Below, piece after piece: positions 45,761-55,121 of a stretch of 64,000 bases of DNA. Under the pieces are notes generated by a model that was given only the letters and a program-made list of their open reading frames with translations, was not told the origin of the DNA and ran no database searches. Every line of letters starts with the position of its first letter. Position 1 is the stretch's first letter. The stretch is from Spirogloea muscicola (lineage: Eukaryota; Streptophyta; Zygnematophyceae; Spirogloeales; Spirogloeaceae): positions 167,672 to 231,671 of the forward strand of contig WELB01000045.1 in the NCBI GenBank assembly GCA_009602725.1. Reading direction: 5' to 3'. A program made the translations under genes and the position numbers.

Positions 45761-47268
45761 ATGGCGGCGGCGGCGGGGACGAGACCCGCGGACCTGGCCG
45801 CGGGCGCCGCCAGCCTGCTGGCGCTGGCCTGGGCCGGCCACCGGATGATGCTGCGTGCGTGCCCGGCCCAGCCTTCGCCCCTTGTCATGGCGCCCCAGGC
45901 CCAGCCTGCGCTCTCGCGGCGCAGGACCTGCCCGCAGGCCGTTGCGAGTCCAGGCTTCGGGGCCTGAGCTGGGCGTCCAGGGTGCGAGGACTTGTCCGAG
46001 GCTCGGTGCTCAGGGCTGAGGGCTTCTGGCGTCGGCTTTCGCTCGCTGCTGTCTCCATTCGAGTGTGGGAGGGAAGGCACGTCGCTAGACGTACTTCAGG
46101 ATGACGCCTGGCAGGGTGCTGGGACTAGGCTCTGAGCTAGGAGGACCCTGCCGTCATCGAGTCATGTGTTGTGGAGGGGCCTTCTTAGCGGCAGCCAGTG
46201 TGTGTGCCTTTAGTGGCTCTGCTCACGGTCGTCTCACTTGATGGCTTTGCAGATCAGGACGAGCTGAAGCTAGCCGACGAGCAGTACTTGGGGCCCCCAC
46301 CTCAGGTGCCGCCTTCAACCTTGTCGGGAACAACCCCTCACATCTGACCTAAGGCTGTGAATGTCAGGGCACTTGCGGTAGCCTAGGCTGCGCTAGACTG
46401 CCGAAATATGTGACAAGTACATAGCAGGCAGTGAGCCCTCATCACAACAATATACAAGCCGTCAATGGTACATGTACAGTTCTGTGAAGAATCATAGCAT
46501 CACATTCTTAGTGCTCTGCGCAGCTCAATCATTGTCGAAACTGTGCTCTGTCCCAGTTGAAATACCTTCCCTACAGCTGTCTCCTGGTTCTCTTGTAAGT
46601 TGGTAATCAGGCACCAGTTCAGACAGCGTAAATGCAGGTTGAAGCGAAGGGGCATTCTGAGGTCAGAGGACGGACTCTCTGCACCTAAGACATGCGGGTC
46701 TCATGTCGGCTCACGTCCTTTTCTTGCAGGTGCTTGTGGGCGTAATGGTAGGCATGCTCCTTGCTGTCTGGGCTGCACTGAGAATACCTGGAAAATTGTT
46801 ACCCATCCGGCTAGATGCTGAGTTTAACAGGTATATAACCCACCAGGATTCTTGCCTATCTGTCGCATCAAGCTACTACCGCATATACGGCAGAGAGGAA
46901 GCAGTCACTGCGTCAGAATCTACATCGATAGCTGCTTGTGCAATCTGCTAATTTGCTGCTCCTTTAGGAACTTTGACATTTGGCTGCTCCAATTGCTCGT
47001 CATTAACTGCACCCTTCGGTTGCATTGCTGACGTTGACTTTGTGCACATGAATGAGAAATTATTCCCAGCATGACAGTCTTGTTTCTCAAGTCCTATCGT
47101 ACGCACCTGCCAATTGTCATGAGTGGAGCATTGTCAAGCATGTAACAAATCCTTCTGTCGAGTGGCAGGTTGGTGGAACTTCCTGTACTTACGGAATTCA
47201 TGCACTTCAATCACAGAGGTCAGATCTTACCAAGCAAACTCAAGCTCGGCTCTAAAAGCAGGAGTTGA
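45761..47268 (+). CDS. EMC5: ER membrane protein complex subunit 5 / MMgT-like (4 exons)
   Basis: Small two-helix membrane protein of the ER membrane complex, which inserts tail-anchored and other membrane proteins; also described as membrane magnesium transporter. Exons 45761-45854, 46253-46305, 46730-46830 and 47169-47268 (TGA) join in phase (1, 0, 2) to give 115 residues. The first helix is AASLLALAWAGHRMML. The conserved core LADEQYLGPPPQ, WAALRIPGKLLPIRL and LTEFMHFNHRGQI aligns with the family pattern EEFSxPP...WAALxxPGKFLxI...DFMxFNHRG. The E-N-R motif before the second half is N-R-L here. ATG 45761 is preceded by GC-rich leader and the telo-box. Intact. Confidence 0.9.
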
Positions 47269-48999
47269 CCGTGTACATTTCTCTCGCCCACAGAACTTGT
47301 TCTACCATTTGTCATCTTAGAAATAGGCCCTGTTTGTTGATATGGCCAAGCTTGTCTATATGACAATTGCATAGACTCCTCCGCAAGGGGAATGTGCTCA
47401 CATTCATATGGTAGCTCTTGTTCCATCCATCAGGAGCTTACTCGAAACCCCTGGTACTTGTATGCACAACAAGCACATGGCTTGCAGAGTGCAATTTATA
47501 TGGCTTGTCTTGGCATGTCATCTTATGGTTGTTGAGTGACAACCCAAGCTACATTTGGCATGTCAAGGTCTTGGGAGCACCCCGTGAGCCGCTTATGAAG
47601 TTGCTACATGTGTTACGTGATAACTCGGTCCTCCGTTGCATCTCGTGCTCTACTTGGCGCATAGCACAGGTACCAAGCAAGAAAGGGCAGGACTCCAGCG
47701 TAAGCGAAGGGGCTTCTGATCTGGCCTTGTTGGATACAAGTGTGGCACTCTAGTAATGTTTGCGGCAGTCAGAGGTTGCCTGCTGTCACTGACTACTACT
47801 GCAAAGGAAGCTGCCTCTCTGAGGTCGAGAGCGGTGCCTGCACTTGCACTGCTTTTCAGGAGTGCACATCCATTACATAGTGCTCTACTGGTCACAGATT
47901 ACTGGATTGCCCTTGGGCCTTGGGCTGAGCCCAACGTCGTCTACATCCTTTCTTGTTCTCTCTTGGTCTCGTCCATTTCGTAAGCCAGGGCTTCGCCAAT
48001 CTGGAGGGAATTTCTGGTCTTGATGGCAGTTGAGTACTTTTCTCAAGGGGGCCAATCAAGGATGAATACGAATATGTTCTTGAAGACTCCTGTCCATAAG
48101 CTCATCGCCTAAGCACACAGCTTTGCGTGCCAGTTTCTCGATTTTCGAATTCTCCACGATGTGAGCAAGTATAGAGCCCTAATTGTGTTGAGTCAAGTTA
48201 GCTTACTGATGTAGAGCATGTGTGGTTAGTATGCACAAAGGCACAACACACCCTAGGTCGGACGGAACAAGCAAAGAGGTTCTGGTAATTTTGACACAAT
48301 TTGTCAGTCTAATGATGTGGGCATCTACCTTTGGCTAGAATGGTCAACGTAAGCCGCCAGATGAATGCTCTAAAAGACATGACCCCATCACCCTAAGAGC
48401 AATGTCCTTTGTCCTCGCCCAACCTCCCCCCCCTTTCCCCTCTCCTAATAGTCTTTGTATATAAGTTCTCGGGTCCTAGTCATGTTTCTGTAGGGTGATC
48501 AGCTTAGCAGGTTGACAAGCGAGGGGAATGGGGGAGGTAGGCAGGAAGGGGGGGGGGTTTGGCTGGGACGGGGGGGCGGGGTTATGAAAACTCAGGGCAC
48601 AGATATAAGATTTTGGCCTGCGGCGTGGTGGGGCCCTCGGGGCCGCCCCTGCGAGAGAGCCACTGAAAAGAGCAGTATGGGCTAATCATTTACATGGGCT
48701 CAGGCTTTATAGCATGAAAGTCAAGCATGAGAGAAGCAGGTAACAAGCACAAACGGTCATGCTCCTTATCAGCTTTCTGAAAGTTCCATCAAAGTAGAGT
48801 CAATAAAGACAACCCCCCCGCCTGGTGGCCCCCGACTGTGAAGACATACGGCCAATGGTATTGGGAAACAATAGACATTCATTATGATCAGGCAAATGCA
48901 GTATCCTGATCAAAGAGAGTGATATTATACTCGGAAGTCAGCCTCAGATAGTGTTAGTGGCTGCTGATCTGTATCACATGCAGTACCACCTAGAGCACG
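47269..48999. other. Long unrecognised intergenic stretch with G-rich patch
   Basis: 3' flank of EMC5, then about 1.7 kb without a gene I can support. 48415-48660 has a C-rich run (CCTCCCCCCCCTTTCCCC) and a G-rich run (about 48525-48585) that could form quadruplexes. Short frames at 47650-47983 on both strands are unconvincing. Confidence 0.4.
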
Positions 49000-49915
49000 C
49001 AGACCTCAAATGAGACAAGCTCAACCCTCCACCTGCACCAAGAGCTGTGCGTTTACATTGAGGCCACCTCAACCTTGGGCAACAATCTATGCCCTGCTAG
49101 ATCAACTAGGAAGCTCAATCAAACAAGCACCTACAGGAGTCGACCTGGCTCTGCCTGCAATCTGGACCTTTGAGTGGAGGGGAAAGTTTGTCAATGATAC
49201 GACCCAGCTCTCCTCCCCGGCGGTCTGAGACTCCTTGTGAAGTGACCATCACCAGCACGGACACCATGCAGTTGCGTGCATCGCCTGCTCCTTCTTTCAA
49301 TACAGTAGCAAAGCTCCTGCCCGCTCCTGCACAGAAAATGACCTGTGCTTCTGTAGGACCTTGGCACCAATGCTCTTGGTCCGCTGCGCACTATATGGCC
49401 TGCACACACAGCGGCAGGGCCTCGACGCTTCAGAAGACCTCAGCAACAAGGCCACGTCTTTGTGAATGGACATCACTTGACTCAAGGTTGTGGAGCTCAT
49501 GCATCTATGGCAGCCTATCCGAGTTGCAGCAGCACCGAGCAGTTACACATCAACATGCCATGACATAATCACTCCGTCCCTGAGGTGCTCCTCGCCTGCT
49601 ATCTCACCTCAAGCGCCACGGGCTTTTTACCACCTAGCAAGAAGTTTGCTGTGTTTTTCAACAATACCAGACCTGGGTATGAAGCCTGCTTCCCGCATGC
49701 ACGCTTGCCACCGCACCAAAGTCCCAGTGCGCTTGGTCTTGTGTGCTCCTTCGCGCGCAATGACATTAAAAGATCTCGCGCCCCTTGATGTGCTTCTCGA
49801 AGGTATGCCGCTTCCTGCAGTCTGTTGGAAACATTTACAATGCTCTCCATATTTGCAAGAAACACATATCCTCTTTGAAGGATGGTGTCGGTGACAAGGG
49901 GACGTCTATGCGGTC
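49000..49915 (-). pseudogene. GRAS-like transcription factor remnant
   Basis: On the minus strand, 49640-49810 reads KHIKGREIF in one frame and NVIAREGAHKTKR, LVRWQACMREAGFIPRSG in the next. Together they follow the GRAS PFYRE-domain pattern G-R-E-I-x-N-V-[IV]-A-x-E-G...R...W...M...A-G-F. The frame change falls in a run of four T at about 49764, so it is either a one-base insertion or a base-calling error. A donor-like AG|GTGG follows LLAR. I find no SAW end downstream; the 5' side is cut by a LINE tail at 49915. Lower coordinates (49115-49300) have an open frame with VTSQGVSDRRGGELGRIIDK that I cannot place. GRAS is my best guess, not certain. Confidence 0.4.
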
Positions 49916-50200
49916 CTCCAGCCAAGAGTGGCCAAGTACGAAGGCAAGCACATCTACAGATGTATCGCCTGCTGCAAAGCTGACCCGCTCAGTAACCACG
50001 AGTCAACACGTAGAGTTGGCTGACTGATGCCCGAATACTGGACGGCAACTGACAAGCCCTTGTGGCACCACCTGAAGCTCGACCAGCTTTCTGGTGCAAA
50101 GCATGAGCCTAAGCTCGCTGCATACAGGCTGACACACGACGTCGCAACATCGAGAAATAGGCTGCCGCCATGCCCATCTTGTCTAAAAGCGATCCTCACG
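49916..50200 (-). mobile_element. LINE 3' end, subfamily A, with part of the coding end
   Basis: Reverse of the A tail (GTGGCCAAGTACGAAGGCAA, CAGATGTATCGCCTGCTGCA, GACCCGCTCAGTAACCACGA), then coding sequence matching the last 75 or so codons of the 51726-52898 frame (CTTTCTGGTGCAAAGCATGA is the reverse of its A-L-H-Q-K stretch). Truncated near 50200, next to the FAD gene scrap. Confidence 0.75.
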
Positions 50201-50239
50201 TCGTGCAGATCCTACACTTGCGATGTTCAAGTATGGTAT

Positions 50240-50925
50240 CAAAACAAGAATCCAGGGCGCTTGACCAGCCATCTGCCCTGTTTGGCGTCTTAAATCTTAC
50301 ATCATTTTCAGAGCCACCAGAAAATGGTGGCCCTGTTGCCATTACAACAAAGGTGAAGCTGAATGAGTGAATTCCCTAAGCAGTTCAGATCACTGATCAT
50401 GATATGAGAATGTGCTAAGCAGACTCCGGATTCTGTATCTCATTCAACGTAAATCATCGTAAACAAGTGTTTGGTATTCTGGAAAATAGCTGTACCAGGG
50501 GCATGCCATCACAGTAGTTCTAGCAGAAGTCAGACTTCAAGAACCAAAGAACACAATCAGAGTATTTCTTAGAGACCGGAGTCTCAAAACATTGACCAGG
50601 AAATCGATGATCACCGTGGTCCTTGACATTTTACAATCATCTTCGATTGACTAATTTGAGTCATTCTGTGACGAAGAAATAGCAAAGATGTCAGCTTTGC
50701 AACTACAAAAGGCTCATCTGGGTGCGCTGTACTCTCGCAGGACTTTCAATCATGGGACCATTCTCCTCATGCCTCGTCAGCAGCCATAGCTGCAGGCTTT
50801 GACGCTAAGCTTCATTCATTACAAGGGTACCGGAAGACTTACTACACCGTCTCAATACTCAATTTCGCCGATGTGGAAGACAGCATCCAAGCTACGATCG
50901 ACCTCATCGACATGGGTTTTTGACT
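50240..50925 (+). pseudogene. 3' fragment of FAD oxidoreductase gene (third copy)
   Basis: 50255-50350 matches 57270-57362 of the complete copy (GACCAGCCATCTGCCCTGTT, AGAGCCACCAGAAAATGGTG, ATTACAACAAAGGTGAAGCT), and 50740-50925 matches its last exon 57979-58161 (ATGGGACCATTCTCCTCATG, ACCGGAAGACTTACTACACC, CATCGACATGGGTTTTTGA). The introns between also align. Upstream exons are absent, and the 5' edge meets a LINE tail, so this is a truncated duplicate. Confidence 0.85.
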
Positions 50926-50999
50926 GGAACCGAATAGGCAACTAATTCAGACATATTCAGGACCGAGGGACAGATCATCCTCTGATTCTCTTTTTCTCC

Positions 51000-51690
51000 T
51001 CTCTACAGGGATGGTGCTCTCCAGAAAAGAAGAAAGAAAGACGCTTCCATGAGGGCGGTGGCTGGGAGAGGCCAGCCCAGATAACAAAATTAACGAAGTC
51101 CGAAGGGGCCAGGGAAGCGCTGAAGCACACACGGAAGCAAGTAACTAGAAGAAAGAGCTCGCCCTTAGAGAAGAGGGGCTGGCAAAGCCAGCCCAAAAAG
51201 AATGGACAAAGTCCAAAGTCAAAGAAAGAAGTGCCGAAAAAGGACTACACTACAAATTACTGCAAAACAGTGGACGATGCAGAGGGAGACTCAGTAACTA
51301 CCTAACATTTGGTAACCCCTACTAAGCAGCCGCAGGTCGGAGAAGCTAGTCTCCTGGTAGCGGAAGAAGAAAGACACTTCCAGGAGAGGGCGGTGGGAGA
51401 GGCCAGCCCAGAAAAAAGAATTGACAAAAATAGGGGCGGAATAGGGGCGGTGCTCTTGCCGAGTGGGGCCCTCATGACAACCTGTGCATCGATACAGCCG
51501 GCGGCGGCGGCGGCCTATGGGCGGGCATAGAGAGAAGGGCTCGCCCATTGAGAATAGGGGCTGGAAAAGCCAGCCCAAAAAAGAATGAACAAAGTACGAG
51601 AAGGGGGCGAGAGGAAGCGCTAAGAAAACAAAAGCACACAAAGAAAGAAAGCAGCTGCAAATCACTCAGTAGCTCCTGATAAGAGTTTAG
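51000..51690 (-). repeat. Cluster of hairpin units and D tails, minus strand
   Basis: Hairpin units in reverse at about 51053 (GGCGGTGGCTGGGAGAGGCC), 51172 (GAGGGGCTGGCAAAGCCAGC), 51387 and 51548 (GGGGCTGGAAAAGCCAGCCC), most followed by AAAGAATGGACAAAGTCC or close variants. Coding ends S-x-S-D-L-R-L-L-S-R-G-Y lie at about 51310-51355, and a D tail at 51520-51690. Confidence 0.75.
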
Positions 51691-52985
51691 GGTTATCCTC
51701 CCTGCAGGCATCCCTTCCCACACGAATGGGCGGCCTGGGCTGCCGGTCACTTGAACAGACGGCGCAGGCAGCCTTTCTCGGTTGCTGGCACCAGGTTGCC
51801 TCCCTTCTTCCCTTGCGCTTCCCTTGCCTGGCCGGCCCTGCAGCCGAGGTGGAGGAAGGCTCCTTGGCATTCCAAGTACAACTGAGGAGCATCCGGGAAT
51901 CAGCACTCGGCTCCTTCCCGTCCCTACAACCCCTCCTCACCCCCTTCTCAGCGCTTGCTCAAGCACCAGACAAAGCGGCACAGGCCAGACTCGTTGCGGC
52001 AGTTGAGGACGAGCGTCGCAAGGCGTTGAGGACGATGCCGGATATCAAGACCAATCCAAGGAGTCTGGCACGTCTCACATCGCTCGCAACGCCTGGGGCA
52101 ACGGATTGGCTCACCACACACGCAATCCACAACGCTTTCAAAATCAGCCCTGAAGCATTCCGGACGCTTCTCCAGCTGTTCCTGGGCCTGCCCCCGACCT
52201 GCCTGATTGGAGTAACTCAGTGTGAGTGTGGCTTCCGTACGGAGGGCGGAGACCTAGCCACCCACATGCTGCGGTGTCCCACAGGCCCTGAGGTGGTGGG
52301 CGTCCACAATCTCCTACGGGACGCCCTGGCGGGCTTGATGCGCGACGCCGGCTACCGCGCCATCGTTGAAGTGAGCAATGTAATGCCCATCACCACGGAT
52401 TCCCAGGGAGGCCATCACCGTCGCACCCTGGACATTGTGGGTGTACAACCTGGCGGAGGCCCACGAGCTTTGGTTGATGTGGTGGTGACTGAGGCATACA
52501 AGAGTTCCGCTTCCACACACATTGCTGGCCACGCAGTGGGAGGTGCTGAGCAGAAAAAGCTCCGACACTACTCAGACTACCCCCGCAGTGACCACCTCCT
52601 CCCGGCCGCAATCGACACTTTCGGCTGCTTGGGTCCTCGCTTCCATACCCTACTCGAGAACATAGCGAGTCTGGGATATGCACGACGCGAGGATATGCTC
52701 CCAGCCCAGATGGGTATGCCGGCAGCCTATCTGTCATTTCTGCGACGTCGAGTGTCAACCTGTCTGCAACGAGCTCAGGCGTATGCTCTGCATCAGAAAG
52801 CTGGTCGAGCCTTAGCTGCTGGCACAAGAGCTAATCAATTGCCGTCCGGTATTCGAGCATCAGCTAGCGACCTCTATGTGCTGACTCGTGGTTACTGAGC
52901 GGGTCAGCTTAGCAGCAGGTGACGTACATTTGTCCAATGTGCTTGCCTTTGTACTTGGCCACACATGGCCTCCCCATCTCTTAAT
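51690..52985 (+). mobile_element. LINE C-terminal ORF with restriction-like endonuclease features, plus 3' tail (subfamily A)
   Basis: Best-preserved LINE piece. The frame 51726-52898 (390 codons, no internal stop) starts inside the element: LQASLPTRMGGLGCRS is the post-RT linker common in non-LTR elements, so the RT itself is lost. Residues 166-184 form C-x-C-x11-H-x3-C (QCECGF...H...C), then HRRTLDIVGV (Asp 236) and ALVDVVVTEAYK (Asp 251, Lys 259), resembling the zinc knuckle and PD-(D/E)xK-like active site of LINEs with a restriction-like endonuclease. It ends SDLYVLTRGY, TGA at 52896-52898, then the 3' UTR with GACGTACATTTGTCCAATGT, TGTACTTGGCCACACATGGC. No poly-A or target duplication is evident. 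Loss of everything upstream makes it dead on its own. Confidence 0.8.
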
Positions 52986-53440
52986 ATACACGCATTTCCT
53001 GATAAGCAGCCGCAAATCAGAGAGGCTAGGGTCCTGAAAGTGGGTCCCCTGGCCAGAGGCATAGGACCCCAAGGAGCATTTTCGTGTATTTGAAACAAAC
53101 GAAGGCCAAATGGCCAAGTACGAAGGCAAGCACATCTGAGACCTACATAACCTACAGCAGAATGACCCGCTCGTTAACCGCGAGTCAAAAGATAAAGGTC
53201 GCTAAGCGATGCCTGAATACTAGATGTCAGATGAGAAGCCCTTCGGCCACCAACTAGAGCACGCCCAGCTTTCTGGTGCAAGGCATTAGCCTGGGCACGC
53301 TGCAAACAGGCCGAAATTCGTCGTCGCAAGAAAGACTGATATGCAGCTGGCAAGCACATCTCAGCCGGGAACACATCTGCACGTCGTGTGTAGCCTAGAT
53401 TGGCAATGTTGTAAAGGAGGGTGTGGAAACGCGGACCCAG
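52985..53440 (-). mobile_element. LINE 3' ends, D coding end and B tail, minus strand
   Basis: 52995-53080 (-) encodes SRTLASLICGC-type D coding end. 53083-53160 is the reversed B terminus (TTTCGTGTATTTGAAACAAA, GGCCAAATGGCCAAGTACGA). 53160-53440 is the B coding end reading DLYLLTRG and, further up, AEMCLPAAYQSFLRRRISAC. Confidence 0.75.
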
Positions 53441-53780
53441 ACAGAAAGCTGGGCGAGCTCTAGTTGGTGACAGAAGGGCTTCGTACCTGACATCTAGTAT
53501 CCATGCATCGGTTAGCGACCTTTATGTTTTGACCCGTGGATTTTGAGCGGGTCAACCTGCTGTAGGTTATGTAGATATTTAGATGTGCTTGCTTGCCTTT
53601 GTTCTTGGCCATTGGCCTATGTTTGTTTCAAATACACGAAATTTTCCCAGACAGCCAAAGGTGTCAACTGCAGCTGGCAGGAGCTGATTGCACCGGGGGT
53701 AGTCGGAGTAGTGCTGTAGCATTCTCTGCTCTGCAATGCCCACTGCGTGGCCAGCGATTTGTGTCAAAGGGGGGGGGCCC
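53441..53780. mobile_element. LINE B 3' end (+) facing a reversed coding scrap (-)
   Basis: 53441-53645 (+): AAAGCTGGGCGAGCTCTAGT to the stop and the B 3' UTR ending in CAAATACACGAAATTT. 53646-53780 (-): reverse of the FGCLG...LLPAAVDT...GHAVG coding stretch. The two meet tail to inner end at 53645. Confidence 0.7.
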
Positions 53781-53819
53781 GCGCACGTGCGCCAGGTCAA
53801 GCCGGAAGTGCACGGGAGG

Positions 53820-54210
53820 GCTGCCCTGGGGACATACTTCCAGGAGCATAGCCTCTCCGACCTGCGCCTGCTTAGCAGGGGTTACTGAGTGGTTAGTAGC
53901 TGCTTTGTTTGTTTGTGCTCACCCGTGGGTACTAATGTCATCTTAGGTGCCTTAGATTAGGTCTCCGTATTATGTAGCATTGTTTAGTCTGCACTCGACT
54001 CTGCCTGAACAATGTATTGGCTTGAATTGGCCTCCCTTTCAATTCATGCGCCCCGCGCGCCTTCTCTCTTTTTCTTGTGTGCTTGTCATTTCTGCTGCTT
54101 CGCCTTAGGGCTTCGCCTGGCTTCCCCCCCCCTCTTCTTGTACTCTGTTCATTCTTTTTTGGGCTGGCTGTTCCAGCCCATATTCTCAATGGGCGAGCCC
54201 TTCTTCTGCC
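53820..54210 (+). repeat. LINE tails D, C and D in a row
   Basis: D coding end (SLSDLRLLSRGY-stop at about 53850-53888) runs after about 30 bases into a C 3' UTR (TTTGTGCTCACCCGTGGGTA to CGCGCGCCTTCTCTC). That in turn joins a D tail (GCTTCGCCTGGCTTCCCC, TTTGTTCATTC-like CTGTTCATTC, GGGCTGGCTGTTCCAGCCCA). Confidence 0.75.
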
Positions 54211-54224
54211 CTGGAGCCCGCTAA

Positions 54225-54420
54225 TGTCGTCCGCCGCCCAACATCGCGGGGCGGTACCGGGTGCCCGGATGGTCGGGCGGCGGACCAAGTGCCCGGGGCG
54301 CCCCCTGTCGTGCCATCTGGCGGGTCCGCGGCTGTCCCAGTCCGCCTCCGTCGCGCCCGGCCTTTCCGGCTGGCGGCCAGGTGCCAGCGAGACAAAGGCG
54401 GGCCGAGCCACCGGATTGGA
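54225..54420 (+). repeat. GC-rich repeat shared with 61440-61640
   Basis: Both copies contain GTCGTCCGCC, CGGATGGTCGGGCGG / GGGATGGTCGGGCGGACC, CGCGGCTGTCCC and GTCGCGCCCGGCCTT in the same order. Origin unknown; not the usual LINE tail. Confidence 0.65.
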
Positions 54421-54490
54421 AACGCGCAGTGCGCATGAACTGAAAGGATTGCCAATGTAAGGCCACTACATTGCTCAGGCAAAAGCTAGT
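54395..54490 (-). repeat. LINE 3' tail end, C-like
   Basis: AACGCGCAGTGCGCATGAAC, TGAAAGGATTGCCAATGTAA and CATTGCTCAGGCAAA are a diverged reverse C terminus. It lies upstream of the FAD gene. Confidence 0.65.
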
Positions 54491-54949
54491 CCAAGAAAGT
54501 AGAAACGGCAGGAGTGCGTAGTAGAAGTAGATGAAGGCGAAGCAGCTGTGCTGAGAACGCTGTGCTAAATCACGCAGGGGCTCAAGAGACTGTGATGGAC
54601 TAACCAAGCCGAGGAACGCTCAGGACGGGCTAGCGGAGCGGGGCCCAGCCCCGGCAGCACGACTCCCGACGATCGTCCAGTCCACCAGTCCAATGGGACC
54701 GGGCCTCTCGCCGCCACCGCCTGCTTCTGGACTTATGAAGCCCCAATTTATAGCTTTCTGCCTGCAGAGTGTATTGGTGTACATTGGCCACCCTTGCGGG
54801 CGCCTCCTGTCTTCCTGGCGGGCCTTTCCCCATCAATGTACTCGAGCACCAGCTGGTAGCGCCAGCCGGCGCTCGGAGTTGCCGATTACCCCGCGCAGCC
54901 AGCAAGCTGAGCCGCGAGAGAGGTGGAGGCGCCACTCCGTCTGCCGCTG

Positions 54950-54995
54950 GCGCCGCCGCCGCCGCCGCCGCCGGCACTGCCGCCGCCGTCGCCTA
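54950..54995. repeat. CGC/GCC repeats in the FAD gene leader
   Basis: GCCGCCGCCGCCGCCGCC-type run, also present in the leader of copy 2 at about 62489-62515, showing that the duplication includes the 5' flank. Confidence 0.8.
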
Positions 54996-55121
54996 CGCCA
55001 AAGAGTCTCATAGGGGCCCCGCTGTCGCTGCCCTCGCCCAAGCTCTGCTGGTGATCGTCGCTCGAGGGAGCACTGCAGAATGCGTGACGGCCAGCCGTCT
55101 GTGCAACTTGCGCCGCCGGAG

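Noticed and set aside
45688-46080. 130-codon minus-strand frame over EMC5 exon 1
   Set aside because: Antisense to a well-supported exon, GC-driven.
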